Below, piece by piece: positions 1-11,900 of a stretch of DNA of 64,000 nt (the stretch's first letter is position 1; every line of letters starts with the position of its first letter). Both the position numbers and the translations under genes were made by a program. A model generated the notes under the pieces. That model worked only from the letters and a program-made list of their open reading frames with translations. It was not told where the DNA came from and searched no databases. Source of the stretch: Homalodisca vitripennis (lineage: Eukaryota > Arthropoda > Insecta > Hemiptera > Cicadellidae); contig NC_060211.1 in NCBI RefSeq assembly GCF_021130785.1, positions 121,593,001 through 121,657,000 of the forward strand, in the 5' to 3' direction.

Positions 1-771
1 ATATCTTTAATTATTCTGTGAAAGTTCGTGCACTACGCTTAACTCGACCGTACTGATATGTCTCTTTACATAAAAAAATGTTTAAATATTCACAACCGGC
101 CTAGCCGAACTTTTAATCATGAAATAATATGTTAATTTATTTAATGCTATGTGTTAGCGGTTATAGACCTCCAAAGTTCCTTTTTGTTTATTTGACTGCG
201 AGTTAGAAGCGAAACGCGTCATGTGTGACAATTAAATGCATTGGTTCAAGCTGTAGTGCATAAAATAAAGCCTAATAATGTCTTTGTTCTACATTATTAT
301 ACAATATATATCGTTTTAACTTAGACAATAATTTTCCATTCTAAATATAGTGGTAACAATAGAAACAGCGTAAATCGCATTACTATAAATGTTAGATTGG
401 TATAAGTTGTCTACCGCTTAATTAAGAATACGTTCTGTCACATAATATGATAATAAATTCAGGAAACTACCGTCCCAGTCTTAATTAAACTTAATATCAA
501 GAAAATGAAAGTCGTTAGGGCTAAGTGAACATTTTAGCGAATGACAGAGAAAGTAGCCTCTAACACAAGTAGTACTCTAGGGTTTTAATGAACAATGATT
601 ATTTTTCTGCAAATAAGTAATTATTGCCATTTATTTTGTAATTTGTATTAAATGTTCATTAAGTTAATTTAATTAGTAAATTTTTTAATGTTCTGACTCT
701 GTTAAGTAGGTTCCGAATAAATAATTTCCACTAAAAATGATATTGATATTAGATAAAAGAGGAGATAATAT
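1..771. other. AT-rich non-coding stretch, nothing recognised
   Basis: Homopolymer-rich AT DNA with stops in all frames. I see no gene, RNA or repeat structure here. Confidence 0.6.
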
Positions 772-924
772 ATGTCTAGTGCCGTCACGAAATTATCATC
801 AGGAGATCATTTAAAAGCAGCATTAGATCATAAAGGTCCTAACAAAACTGTTAAGAAGTTCATGTGGAACTAGCTGACCAATTAGAAACAGTTCAAAATG
901 TACGTTATTTATTGGTACAACTTA
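772..924 (+). pseudogene. Possible frame-broken coding fragment, unrecognised
   Basis: An ATG at 772 opens 33 codons with balanced, protein-like composition (begins MSSAVTKLSSGDHLKAAL) and stops at TAG 871-873. Just before that stop, another frame continues as a helix-like segment (VHVELADQLETVQN), as if a small indel near 857-862 had broken one reading frame. A GTACGT at about 901 could be a weak donor. I do not recognise the protein. It may be a decayed exon or processed copy, or a chance run, and only this short stretch supports it. Confidence 0.2.
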
Positions 925-2942
925 TTTATTTGCCCCGTAACTTTTTTTGTACTCAGAATAAACTTGTGATTTTAAATTCATGCCAATATTTGAATGTGTT
1001 AAACTCCCAACTGAGATATATAAATAAAGATTAAATGTATTTACAATTCTTGATGGGGATTGAGGCTATAGTTAATCAAAAGAACAATCTAAGACCAGAA
1101 GTTTTCTTGCAATCTAAATTTTTAAGAATGTCTTGATGTAAATTATGCAGTTTTAAGTGTATACAATTAAATTTCAATCTTAAATATATTAAAACAAACA
1201 TTATTGGTTGTGTTTACATTCATGAATTTCAATAAGGTTTTTTTCTTTGGGTCTATCCATCAAACTAGTTTTAAGCTTACGTTTATTTGAATACGCCATA
1301 CAGTTAACGCATTCATAAGAAAATATGACTACTTTTTTGATTAATGAAATAGTTAAACAATTATTGGTGAAGTGACTAGTTTATATTCACTACTTTAGAT
1401 CTATAATTTGAAGTTATTGTAAAACGAGTATCATAAATCAATAATCATGTTTGTTCCAATTTCAGCAATATAAACGCAGTTTATAATAAAGTACTTTATA
1501 TACATATTGGTGGGAGATATTATTAAGATATTCGATCCTTGTTACATTATATCTTTGTGAGTAAAGTTAGTGCAAAGCACTGGGAATTGAGAACCGAACC
1601 GTTTGGCTGTGGTTGTGATACCTGTCTCTTATAATAATCGTAACATCTTAATCGTATATATTCCTTATAAGTATATAAGTATTCATATGAACAGCATTTT
1701 GATTGTACATATTTTATACATTCTTATGTATTCTATGAATGAAATAATTGTAAGCACCCATAAAAAGGCCATGTACCCTAATTTATACGAATAAACAGTT
1801 GATACATTTTACCATACGATTTATCAACATCTAATGAGCATATATAGAACGATTGGATGTTTGAAATACTTTTAAGGGGTCTTAACGCATAAATGCTTTG
1901 TTTCTGTGTTTTTAATGCCCGGATTTTTGAACTAATTTGTTTTTGTAATTAGTTTGATGATCTCGCTTTCTAGGTAAATTTGCGGATCAGTGAGAAGTGC
2001 ATAATGAGGATGTATTATTTGATTTTGACCAATCTTGGGGATATATAACTGGAGGTCCCATAATCACCTACCAAGTAGTCAAGTACCAAGAGTCAAGTAG
2101 TTAGTCAAGAGTTTCTGGACTGATTAAATAGGTCAAGATATTTCATAGGAATAGAAATTCCTTCTACAAGCCATACCAGATCTTAGAGAGACTTAAAAAA
2201 AACACGGAAAGTCAGGTGTTGCTAAACTATACATAAATTGAACACAACTTCCAAAATCCTGATAGAAGATAATAGGAATAAGTTTTTTTTATGATAAGTT
2301 TGAACCTCTAGGACGGTTTCAACTCTCTCGCTGTACATGGCAATGTTGAGTTGTTCTTTTAACTTAAGATAAACTGTGGTGTACGAGATTAACTTCTTTA
2401 GTATAGATATCTGTTGCCAAGTGCACGGATATGATGCATTAATAATAAGCATTATATTCAAAAGACAAAGTTACTATCTATTTAAATCCGTTATAAAATC
2501 CTATTGACTGAGATAGGACTAACAGACCCGCGGTATATTTTCTTGATCGGGAAGACAAAATCAACTATGGACCAAATATACTAAGATCGGAGTACATCGT
2601 AATGGACAAAATTACAAATTTTCTTATATATTTTCTAGCCATGGTAATACTTGGCATACTCAACGTTGACGTCGAACATATAATCAATTTGAATGAGAAG
2701 TACTAATGAAGGTGCAAAACTTACTCAATTTTGTGCAAAACCACGGGTAACTCCAAGTATTTTTATAAAAGTTAAATGTCAATAAATATTTATGACTCTT
2801 TGGTAAACTTCAGCTGAAAGTGTCAAAAGATGTTTACTTCAACTTAAATTTGGATTGTATATCGTCAATATTACCATTAATGTTCTGATTTGTAATTGCT
2901 AGAATCTTTTCCATTTTTTCTCATTATAAAACGCATCCTCGG
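925..2942. other. AT-rich non-coding stretch
   Basis: Short open frames at 1603-1794 (+) and 2222-2461 (-) have AT-driven composition and no motif, so I do not call them genes. No repeat structure is evident by eye. Confidence 0.5.
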
Positions 2943-3130
2943 ATTTAACACGCACATCAAAATAAGAATTAGACAAATTTGTCTAGCTATTCTCAAAATC
3001 AGTGCTTAGCGGTAAGTTTGTGATACACTTTTATTTAACACGTACGTTAAAATAAGAATTAGAAAAATTGGTCTAGCTATTCTTAAAATTACTGCTTAGC
3101 AGTAATTTTGTAATACATTTTTATTTATAA
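2943..3130 (+). repeat. Two-copy direct repeat, 90-bp period
   Basis: The segment starting at ATTTAACACGCACATC (2943) is repeated from 3033 (ATTTAACACGTACGTT), and both copies carry AAAATAAGAATTAGA and GTCTAGCTATTCT. The copies differ by scattered substitutions, so this is an old local tandem duplication. No coding potential is seen. Confidence 0.75.
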
Positions 3131-3418
3131 CATTAGCTGTTTTATTTAAAACATATGTCATATGATTATGATCCCTGAAAGCACTTATCATGTAATATGA
3201 TGTAGTTCTAGGAAATTTAAAAAATATAAGTAAGAGTAAATTACGTTCATAATATATTAATTATGGTTTAGGGTCGGAGTTTACACTGATCTTTTTATCA
3301 TAATTTGCACATATAGAAGCACTTCTGTTTCTCATAAATTATATTTCCGTCGTCACAGCTGAGTCCTATTTTTTTGTCGCGATCAAGAAAATATAAATAC
3401 ACAGGTCTCGAAAATCTA
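3131..3418. other. AT-rich spacer with a dispersed-repeat scrap
   Basis: GTCGCGATCAAGAAAATAT near 3377 closely matches GTCACGATCAAGAAAATAT near 48139 in the CTAGCTG-type repeat, so the right part is probably a fragment of that family. The remainder is featureless. Confidence 0.4.
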
Positions 3419-3840
3419 CTTCCGGTCTACCGCAAACTGCAAATTAGTGAGAGCGTCCTGTATTTCAATATCTGAGATATCAAACGGAAGGCGAGATAAA
3501 ACTACTTTAGTGGACTTTGCACCCGGAAACTCCAAGTGTAAAATGGGACATTGTTTTCGGTTAAGTATCCTTGGATGAGCCTGAAACCTTCGACAGCTGA
3601 TGTTTTTTCTAGGTACTTACTGCACAAGAAGCGGGCTTGGAAGTCTCCTTTGCTCCTAGTTATGTAGCATTTATGGCAACAGAATTGGTGCTAGATGAAG
3701 CCTATTAATGTTCTGACGTGGCGTTGGTAGGCCGCTTTTGTTAGGCGGAGCGTTCGTCGAGTTTGCCAGAGTTTTGCGCTTCTTGGCGGATGATGGGCGG
3801 GCAGTAATCTTTTTCACTGAAAGAACGTTTGGTCACCACA
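3419..3840 (-). pseudogene. Retrotransposon gag-like (ORF1) fragment, frameshifted
   Basis: Read on the minus strand from about 3840, a lysine/proline/serine-rich stretch (SSAKKRKTLANS) is followed after a stop-broken segment by VEGFRLIQGYLTENNVPFYT (about 3597-3540). After a shift of one frame comes LEFPGAKSTKVVLSRLP and then FDISDIEIQDALTNLQF (about 3543-3430). This pattern, a short domain ending in a KVVLxxLP strand followed by an acidic helix, is what I know from the gag-like N-terminal protein of jockey-type non-LTR retrotransposons and related insect elements. The fragment has at least one frameshift plus stops and ends abruptly near 3419. It is a dead piece and no polymerase part is nearby. 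Confidence 0.55.
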
Positions 3841-4365
3841 AATTTTTAAAACAAAATTGTAATGTGCACTTACAACATGTGCCACACGAATACAGTTGGT
3901 TCCCGTGGACGACACCGAAAACAGATTTGAGGTTATGAAAACATTGAACACAGTAAAATTATAGTTCAAGGATCCGAGAAGAAAAATTAAGTTTCAAGAA
4001 ATTATCTTCATTCACCGTGATGAATTTTATAATTTTTTAAAGGTAAATATTTTACAGTGTGTTTACTCAACATTATGGAAAATAAATACGCACCAACTTG
4101 CTTCCACAACAAAACCGCTGTTGGAAACATAAATATTACTTTCTGTTAAAAATTGGTATATACATGATTTCGAAATATACGATTGACATATTACCTTTTT
4201 AACTTGTGCTTATAATTACTATTGCGTCAGTGCATTCTGTTGATAATATTATAAGTAAAATATGTATTTAAACAATTATATAGTTTGAGGGTTACAGCAT
4301 TATTTAACAATCTTATAATGATTCGTATATATAATTACAAAATTACTGTATTATCTTTCACATTA
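3841..4365. other. AT-rich non-coding stretch
   Basis: The short + frame 3738-3938 lies opposite the gag fragment and is its shadow. Nothing else is recognised. Confidence 0.5.
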
Positions 4366-5355
4366 TACAGCGCGAGTTGAAAGTATGGATAAGCTCTGTT
4401 TATTTTTTATGTATAAAGATGGAAGGATGGAACTAGGGATACCTTTCTTGGAAAAAGAAGTAAACGTTTTAGTCGCTGTTACAACACAGCCCATTTTCCC
4501 AAAATGGGATTTCGAGGGGGGGGAGGTCGACTTAAAATTTATAAATGTAAAGATCCATTAAGCGATAGGCGGTCTTGATAAAAAAAGAAGAACAGTGGAA
4601 ACTAGAGATTGATATCCCAAACCAGTACAAAATTGCATCTCATTGAAATTAATTCAATATTAATTGAAGAACATGATCCACGTTCAGAAGGTAAATTACA
4701 TCATGGACAACCACTTTCCTTTCCAACTCAAACCTGTTTACAGTTATTACAGGCTGCAGGGCAGACTTCCTTTATCTTATTAGTTTGAGGACGTCCATTA
4801 TCATGTTCAGTTTCTGTTTGGAATTAATAAAGTTAAGACGTGTTTACGTTGAAATGGAGTGTTTAAGTGAACAAAAGCAAGTTTTTACAACAGGTTTTGG
4901 CACTGTTAAACTGTCCTGGGACAGCATAGTTTGATAATGCTATTGTAACTTTACATTTAACAGTTTTAAACTGCCCACAAAAAAGCCAAGTTTAGGGAAA
5001 TGGTTTGATTTAGTTTCCTAGAGGGGTTTCATGAGTTTTATTTATCTATATTTGTTCATTGATGGTTGAACAGGATCCATCCATGCTTTTAATTAATTTA
5101 AATGAGCTACCATTTTGTATTGGGCTGAGATAGCTCTATTTTCTACTGTTTTTCTTATTTTATCAAGGCCTTTCACTTAATGGTGGTCTTTACATTTATT
5201 AATTATGTTTCTATCTTCTAAAATACCATTTGGGCAAATGGGCAAAATTTTAACAGTAACTAATAAGTACTATTTCCTACAAAGGTGTCCCGAGTTCCAT
5301 TACTCCATCTTTGTCCATCTAAACAGAATATATCCATACTTTAACTCACGCTGTA
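4366..5355. mobile_element. TA-flanked DNA element with long inverted ends
   Basis: The left end, from CAGCGCGAGTTGAAAG at 4368, runs about 140 bp and is matched in reverse complement by the right end, ending at 5353 (CAGCGTGAGTTAAAG when read inward). Shared blocks follow in the same order: AAAGTATGGATA, then AAAGATGG, then GATGGAACT or AATGGAACT, then ACACCTTT or ATACCTTT, then CCCATTT. Both ends abut TA (4366-4367 and 5354-5355), the target duplication used by Tc1/mariner-type transposons. The interior of roughly 700 bp has no transposase motif that I can recognise. It is best described as a non-autonomous or decayed cut-and-paste element. Confidence 0.65.
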
Positions 5356-6300
5356 AATAACAACACAGCTATTTTGTATCAATATCTTTTTTGTAAAATA
5401 GATAAATTATTAACACATTATTTTAGTAGTCTGAAAAATAGTGAACAATTTAATATAAATTGAAGGTCTTATATTTAATTTATTTAATATACTATTAGTA
5501 TTGAGTATTTAGTATGTATATTATTGAATATATTAATCATTGAATACGTATAACTAAAATTAAATGGAACATTTAATTGCCATTCCTAAAACATATTCTG
5601 CGAACATACTTATAGAGAGAAGGAAATAAATTTTGCCATCTCTTTCAACATGTCACAGGGCACACACAGACAAACAGTGACATATTTTAATAACTATACA
5701 ACAGCTTTAAAAAATCAAGTATATAAGTTTCATGAGTATTGATTATAATATCTACTGCTTGTAATTTTTTTAGGATTTTCTCAATTTGTATTGGAATGTA
5801 AATCCTTGCTCTGACCTTAATTAAACCAGTAATAATGAAAACATTGTATGGATGCGTTAATAGATCAATTTAAATTAAAAGTATGGTATTCATTGTTTGT
5901 TGTATTTATGTATCATTTGATTTTTGAAGTGACAATTAAAGACCATAAAATATGAATAAGCTCTATTTGTGTATAAAAGTTCCAGAATTTTATGAAAAAA
6001 TGAAAGGAACAATTAAACATAATATTTTATGGTTATAATAATAATCGTGAAAACAGTTATTTAGCGGAGTGAGTGCGAACAAAATGCAAATTGAAATTTA
6101 ATCTCTTACGATACAGACACAGATTGTATATTTATTTATCTACTGTTTAATCATCGCTTTTTATAGTGCAACACGCCTTCAACCATTACCATTATATATA
6201 TTTTTTAATACAAAACGATCTGTGTAAGGGTTAAATTTTATACCCCGTTTATTTTTTTTTGTTCCTAAATTAGAAAATGTTTATTTGGCAAGTAGATTTG
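5356..6300. other. AT-rich non-coding stretch
   Basis: No gene or repeat is recognised. TATGAATAAGCTCTATTTGTGTATAAA near 5950 resembles part of the inverted end of the neighbouring element (TATGGATAAGCTCTGTTT), so a scrap of that family may be present. Confidence 0.4.
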
Positions 6301-6339
6301 TTGATATATTTTCGTCGATAGTCGTCGTCATTCCATTAG

Positions 6340-6589
6340 AAAGAGTTGATTTGAGGTTAGGTGACCTCTCTACTTGGGGCAGTGCAGTTAGCCGGAGCTC
6401 CGATGTGGCCGCTGCAGCGTCTGACGACGAATGACGAAAACGCGTTTCTGCGCATGACCGGCTGGCGGTCTACTTAATAGCCGACCCGACAAGGGACAGA
6501 GAGTTTTGCCTGCTGACGTCGTTGTGTGCAGTCAAAGAGAGGAGAGGAGCCCGGTATCAGAGAATACGCCGCTATTTATCATCTATTTG
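6340..6589 (+). promoter_or_regulatory. Candidate promoter and non-coding leader exon
   Basis: This is a GC- and CpG-richer island within AT-rich DNA. It contains repeated CGTCGT/ACGACG motifs near 6420-6435 and GACGTCGTTG near 6515. An initiator-like GTGCAGTCAAAG at about 6527-6538 is followed by a purine-rich leader. A textbook splice donor, TTG|GTGAGTC, has its GT at 6590-6591. This is how a short 5' untranslated exon of an insect gene would look. No partner exon could be identified downstream, so the gene it would serve is unknown. Confidence 0.35.
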
Positions 6590-6625
6590 GTGAGTCACCG
6601 CGATTTGTAATCGTTAAGTAAATTT

Positions 6626-6848
6626 AATAATTCGGTGCGTAGAATATCGGTTTATAGGTTATCGCGGTTAGTGACAGTAGTGTATCTGTTAAATATAGGT
6701 TCTACTACCCATCACTACCTTTCCTAGTTTGCAAACGCATATTTTGCATCCTATAAGCCGCATAAGCTTGTTATCCCATTCCTAAAATCAATAATTCGGT
6801 GCGTAGGATAGGTTAAGAGCAGCTAATAGGTTATCGTAGTTAGTGACA
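6626..6848 (+). repeat. Imperfect direct repeat 163 bp apart
   Basis: ATAATTCGGTGCGTAG occurs at 6627 and 6790. Each copy is followed by ATAGGTTATCG and a block ending GTTAGTGACA, with a few insertions between. It is a local duplication just downstream of the candidate leader exon. Confidence 0.6.
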
Positions 6849-7998
6849 TGTTTCTTTCAGGTTAACTTTATATGTTAACGTTTAGATTATTAGTATATAA
6901 AGAAGGAATTTGTTTGGTTAGATATATTTAATATTTTATTTGGATATTTGTAAAGTCAAAACATAACCTCAGCTTAGCACAGCACAACAACATACACTGA
7001 AGAAACTAGCAGCCGATACAGGGACCGGTTCGAGTCAACGTCTGTGGAATAAAGATCTCGCGGACCACCGATATTAAAAATATGTTTTTCTCTCACGCAC
7101 ATATAATTGCTGAATAGTCGTCGTTACGATAGAATTTATTTCTAAACGTCATATTTTAGAACGGGACATTGACAGTTCTAATCAACAATTATTTACGTAA
7201 AATCGCGAAATATAGAACAGAAAACGGTGATGACATCGTTCCATTGAAGAGTGCGAATAACTAAATTCGCTCTGAACGAGTCTGAGTTTTTCTGTTCACT
7301 ATCATTTAACCTTGTTAACCTTGTTTAACCTTGTGTATTATATCGATCTCTACCAGCGTATGGTGAGGGCGGGTAAGATAAAAATATAAGGTGATACCAA
7401 AACCCTGGAATAGAACCCAACACGACTGCAACTATCAGGGCAGACGATAAAAAAAGTGATGATACCGAAACACCTCACATCTGTATAAATAAGAATTATA
7501 AAATAAATGAAATGTTGATCACAGCGGTATGTATAGTGTGTCGTAAAAAATAATAAAATAACGAATGTTTTAGCTACGTTTTTATTTCTTCTTTTGAGTT
7601 TTACATAATAAGTTTGGTTTTTTTATCCCCATCAACACGACGCAATAATTGTATAACATTTGATATTTATCTTAGAGTCATTTTAATAAACATAAATATA
7701 ACACATAAGTTAGCAAACTAACACTTATAGTTATATAAGTTAGTTAACTGTACTACAATACTTAAGTTCAGATTCGAAATATATTGATAGAATGTTTATT
7801 CTCTAACGCCCATCTTACAAATGTTATTTAATGAAATAATGTCACTTTAAATTATAAGGTTTATAAGGGTGCGAAATTTTCTTTTAGATATTGTGTAAAC
7901 CAATTTTTAGTCTAGACTTTAGTTGATGTTTGGAAAAACCCATGATATCTTCGGGTAACAAGTTGACAATATAGCAGTTAAAAGTACACATATAATAT
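6849..7998. other. Non-coding stretch
   Basis: Mostly AT-rich. A GC-richer patch at 6975-7065 holds an AATAAA (about 7048) but no open frame. TTAACCTTG repeats three times near 7306-7333. No gene is recognised. Confidence 0.45.
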
Positions 7999-9306
7999 GT
8001 AATAGACTGGGCTGGGCGAGGTGTGAGTAGGATTGTACGACCACATCAAAGCGTTTACTGTTTTATACACAGTGGAGATTGATGTAGACTCGGCATTCCA
8101 TGTTTTTATAACAAGAAGTCCTTTCTTCAAACGTACTCATATAACAAATGTGTACAGTGTGAGATGCACGCTACCACCAACACCAGTATAGTGTAATAGA
8201 CAGTGCTGGGCGAGGTGTGAGTAGGATTATACGACCACATCAAAGCGTTTTAGTGTTTTGTACACAGTGGAGATTGATGTAGACTCGGCATTCCATGTTT
8301 TTATAACAAGAAGTCCTTTCTTCAAACGTACTCATATAACAAATCTGTACAGTGTGAGATGCACGCTACCACCAACACCAGTATAGTGTAATAGACAGTG
8401 CTGGGCGAGGTGTGAGTAGGATTATACGACCACATCAAAGCGTTTTAGTGTTTTGTACACAGTGGAGATTGATGTAGACTCGGCATTCCATGTTTTTATA
8501 ACAAGAAGTCCTTTCTTAAAACGTACTCATATAACAAATGTGTACAGTGTGAGATGCACGCTACCGCCAACACCAGTATAGTGTAATAGACAGTGCTGGG
8601 CGAGGTGTGAGTAGGATTATACGACCACATCAAAGCGTTTTAGTGTTTTGTACACAGTGGAGATTGATGTAGACTCGGCATTCCATGTTTTTATAACAAG
8701 AAGTCCTTTCTTAAAACGTACTCATATAACAAATGTGTACAGTGTGAGATGCACGCTACCACCAACACCAGTATAGTGTAATAGACAGTGCTGGGCGAGG
8801 TGTGAGTAGGATTATACGACCACATCAAAGCGTTTTAGTGTTTTGTACACAGTGGAGATTGATGTAGACTCGGCATTCCATGTTTTTATAACAAGAAGTC
8901 CTTTCTTCAAACGTACTCATATAACAAATGTGTACAGTGTGAGATGCACGCTACCACCAACACCAGTATAGTGTAATAGACAGTGCTGGGCGAGGTGTGA
9001 GTAGGATTATACGACCACATCAAAGCGTTTTAGTGTTTTGTACACAGTGGAGATTGATGTAGACTCGGCATTCCATGTTTTTATAACAAGAAGTCCTTTC
9101 TTAAAACGTACTCATATAACAAATGTGTACAGTGTGAGATGCACGCTACCGCCAACACCAGTATAGTGTAATAGACAGTGCTGGGCAAGGTGTGAGTAGG
9201 ATTATACGACCACATCAAAGCGTTTTAGTGTTTTGTACACAGTGGAGATTGATGTAGACTCGGCATTCCATGTTTTTATAACAAGAAGTCCTTTCTTCAA
9301 ACGTAC
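7999..9306 (+). repeat. 195-bp satellite array, about 6.7 copies
   Basis: The core GCTGGGCGAGGTGTGAGTAG starts at 8011, 8205, 8400, 8595, 8790, 8985 and 9180. The spacing is 194 bp once and then exactly 195 bp. Copies are almost identical; the first is the most diverged, and the last carries GGGCAAGG and breaks off at 9306. Variable sites include CTTCTTCAAACG versus CTTCTTAAAACG and CTACCACC versus CTACCGCC. The near identity of inner copies indicates recent homogenisation by unequal exchange. No open frame runs through the array. Confidence 0.95.
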
Positions 9307-10070
9307 ATATGTAATTTCTTCTTCATATACATGATATTAAAATTAAATATTGATATCCTACCCACAATGTATTAACTTCTTAAGTTTATTATTTTAATAA
9401 AATTAGTAGTAGGCTTAAAATAGGATGAAAATGCTCTAAATGTATCGTCAAATTAACTATTTTAAAAATCTATATCATCAAAATTTTGTCCCTCTATTTT
9501 TCAGGCCAAAAAGACCCTAAATAGTACGTTTATCGGATAATAATTATAGGAGCGAGGGGATAACAGACAAAAAAAGGTTGTAATTCGAAAAAAAGCATTT
9601 TGTTACAAATAATAAAATAATTAATTGCTTTAATTACCAATAAAAAGACTTCATAAAAAGACATACATCACATTTTGTATGCGGAATCATACTCCGCGTA
9701 TATTTGTTAAGGTGAGATAACTATCATAGAATCACTGATGATTAAAGGAGAACATTGAATACTCCCATTAAGTTATGTCCTTACTAAGGTCCTAGTGAAG
9801 TAGTACGAGATTAAATCGTTTATTTCTAAATAAGGTGCGATTTAAATCTTTTGTATGCCTCATTTTTAAATTTAGAAACTTTACTGCCGTCATGATAAAA
9901 TTTTTCTGCGTAAAAACCGTAGGTATAAACACCGATAGAAAAGAGTATGGAAGGACCCAGCGAAAGGCAATAATATTTTATCAACCAATCAAAATATAAT
10001 TAACTTCGCCACCTTTTTTGCTGTCACATAACACATAGTCATGTAATTTTAAAAGGCTACTAAAACATTA
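9307..10070. other. AT-rich non-coding stretch
   Basis: No gene or repeat is recognised between the satellite and the LINE tail. Confidence 0.5.
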
Positions 10071-10091
10071 AATAATAATAATAATAATAAT
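10071..10091 (+). repeat. (AAT)n tail of the LINE
   Basis: Seven AAT units directly follow the LINE 3' signal, read on the minus strand as CAATAAAGATTATT. This tail type is typical of CR1/RTE-like elements rather than poly(A). Confidence 0.85.
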
Positions 10092-10817
10092 CTTTATTGC
10101 GTCAACAATTATTGCATTGCAAGCATGCGTCAAGTACATTCATACTAATATACAGTTCCATTGCAGTTATTGCTATTTAATTGTATAACAGAACTAGGGG
10201 TTCAATTTTATTCTTGTTTTCAATAGTTTTCAATAATTTTCATCCCAGCAACTCAACATGAACTCTTCAACGGAGTGAAACGAATTTGACACCAGGAGGT
10301 GTTTTAATCGAGATTTGAATAGTTTAGAATCAATGAGATGTTTTATTCCCTCAGGCAGCTTGTTTTATCAGTTTCACACCAACTGTGGGACGTCAAGTGT
10401 TCAAATGCACTCGTTTCTATGTTGAACAATCCGAAAGTTGTTCCTGCCTCTTGTCTCGTATTGGTGGACGTCACTGCCTTGGATCAACTCGCATTTAAGT
10501 CGACAGTAATAGAACTACGTCGAGAATATAGAGACAGAGTAAAGTTAACAATCCAAGCTCTCTGAAGGCATCTTTGCACGACTCTGAAATTCAACTTGTA
10601 AATAATTCTGATTGCTTTCTTTTGAGCTGTAAATACTCTTTCGAATTGTATTAGAACAGCTGCCCCACAATCTCAAAACCGTAAACAAATATGGATGTAT
10701 CAGGCCAAAGTAGGCAGTTTTTAATACATCAATAGAACAGAATTTTGCAAGGTTACGCAAAACATAAGTGTCAGAAGCAACCTTGGAGCAGATGCTGTCA
10801 ATGTGAAAAGTCCCATG

Positions 10818-11900
10818 TCAGTCCTCGATCAAGGTACATTCCAAGGAACTTAACGGATTCAGCCTCTTCCAAGAGAAACATCGTCCATCATTACCGCGGG
10901 AACGATACTCCTGTTCTTGTTGATGCCGAAGGCAAAAATTTATTGAGTTTGATTTTGAGCTGTTTGTTTTCAGATAGAGAAATGTATCGATGCATGAATC
11001 TAAATCGATAAATGATTTCACTTCAAGATCAGTTTTATATTTCGATTTAATACAGAGAGTCGTGTCATCAGCATATTGAATCACCTTTTTCCATTCTGGA
11101 TTGATGTATTCAACTTGTTGACATAAATAAGGAAGAGAACTGGCCCTAATATTGATCCCTGAGGGACACCATAGGGCATTTGACCCTATTAGACAGAGCA
11201 TTTTCGCAATCAGTACGCATTGTTCTCTATCTTTAAGATACGACGAGAGCCAATCGTATGGCAAACCCCTAATACCACTAGTCCATAACTGGTGCAGCAG
11301 TGTCGCATGATGCACACAGTCAAAGGCTTTGGAGAGGTCGAGAAATATGCTCATAACACGTTCTCCTTCTCTCCAGGCCATCGACAACATTATGAATAAA
11401 GTTCAGTTACGGCATCGATGGTCGATTTGTCTTTCCTAAACCCGAACTGTTTCAGGACAGAGAGTTTCGAAGCGGTCATTGGAATTTTTCAAGCTGATTG
11501 AGGAAAGCTTTTTCAAAAACTTTGCTAAGAACTGGGAGGATAGAAAATTGGACGATAGTTGCTAGAGGTGGCAAGGATAATCTTTTTTGTAAACTGGAAT
11601 CACAGTGAATATCTTCAGTACGGACGGAAAGACACCCTGTGCAAACGAGAGATTGATTAATTTTGTGAGTGGTGTCATAATATGCTTAAAGCACTTTTTG
11701 ATTAACCACACAGACATTCCATTAATGTCACAAGACCTCTTAGGTTTGAGATCCTGCATGATACGGGCCACCTCCACCTCACTCACAGGACGAAGGAACA
11801 TGGACGAGGCCGATCTAGTCAATAACCCTCCGCAGGGTATATTCTGATTCAAAGAACTGTCTGTTCCAGCAATAGTTGAAAAGAAATCATTAAAACGCAA
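10818..11900 (-). pseudogene. LINE reverse transcriptase domain, broken
   Basis: The N-terminal RT region lies in the frame 11900-11562 (DLKPKRSCDINGMSVWLIKK, then FPSVLKIFTVIPVYKK). The next frame, 11390-10818, carries FLDLSKAFDCVHH (catalytic first Asp block), GIRGLPYDWLSSYLKDR and QYADDT (about 11080-11056, the paired catalytic Asp box). Between them, [18 protein letters not shown] (about 11180-11120) is in a third frame, so frameshifts flank it. The motif set and wording are those of CR1/jockey-group reverse transcriptases. The loss of a continuous frame shows the copy is dead. Confidence 0.85.

Noticed and set aside
7999..9306. Possible coding repeat protein
   Set aside because: 195 is divisible by three, but every frame has stops in each unit.
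10338..11011. Plus-strand frames across the LINE
   Set aside because: The same DNA carries reverse-transcriptase motifs and the 3' UTR on the minus strand; the plus frames are shadows.
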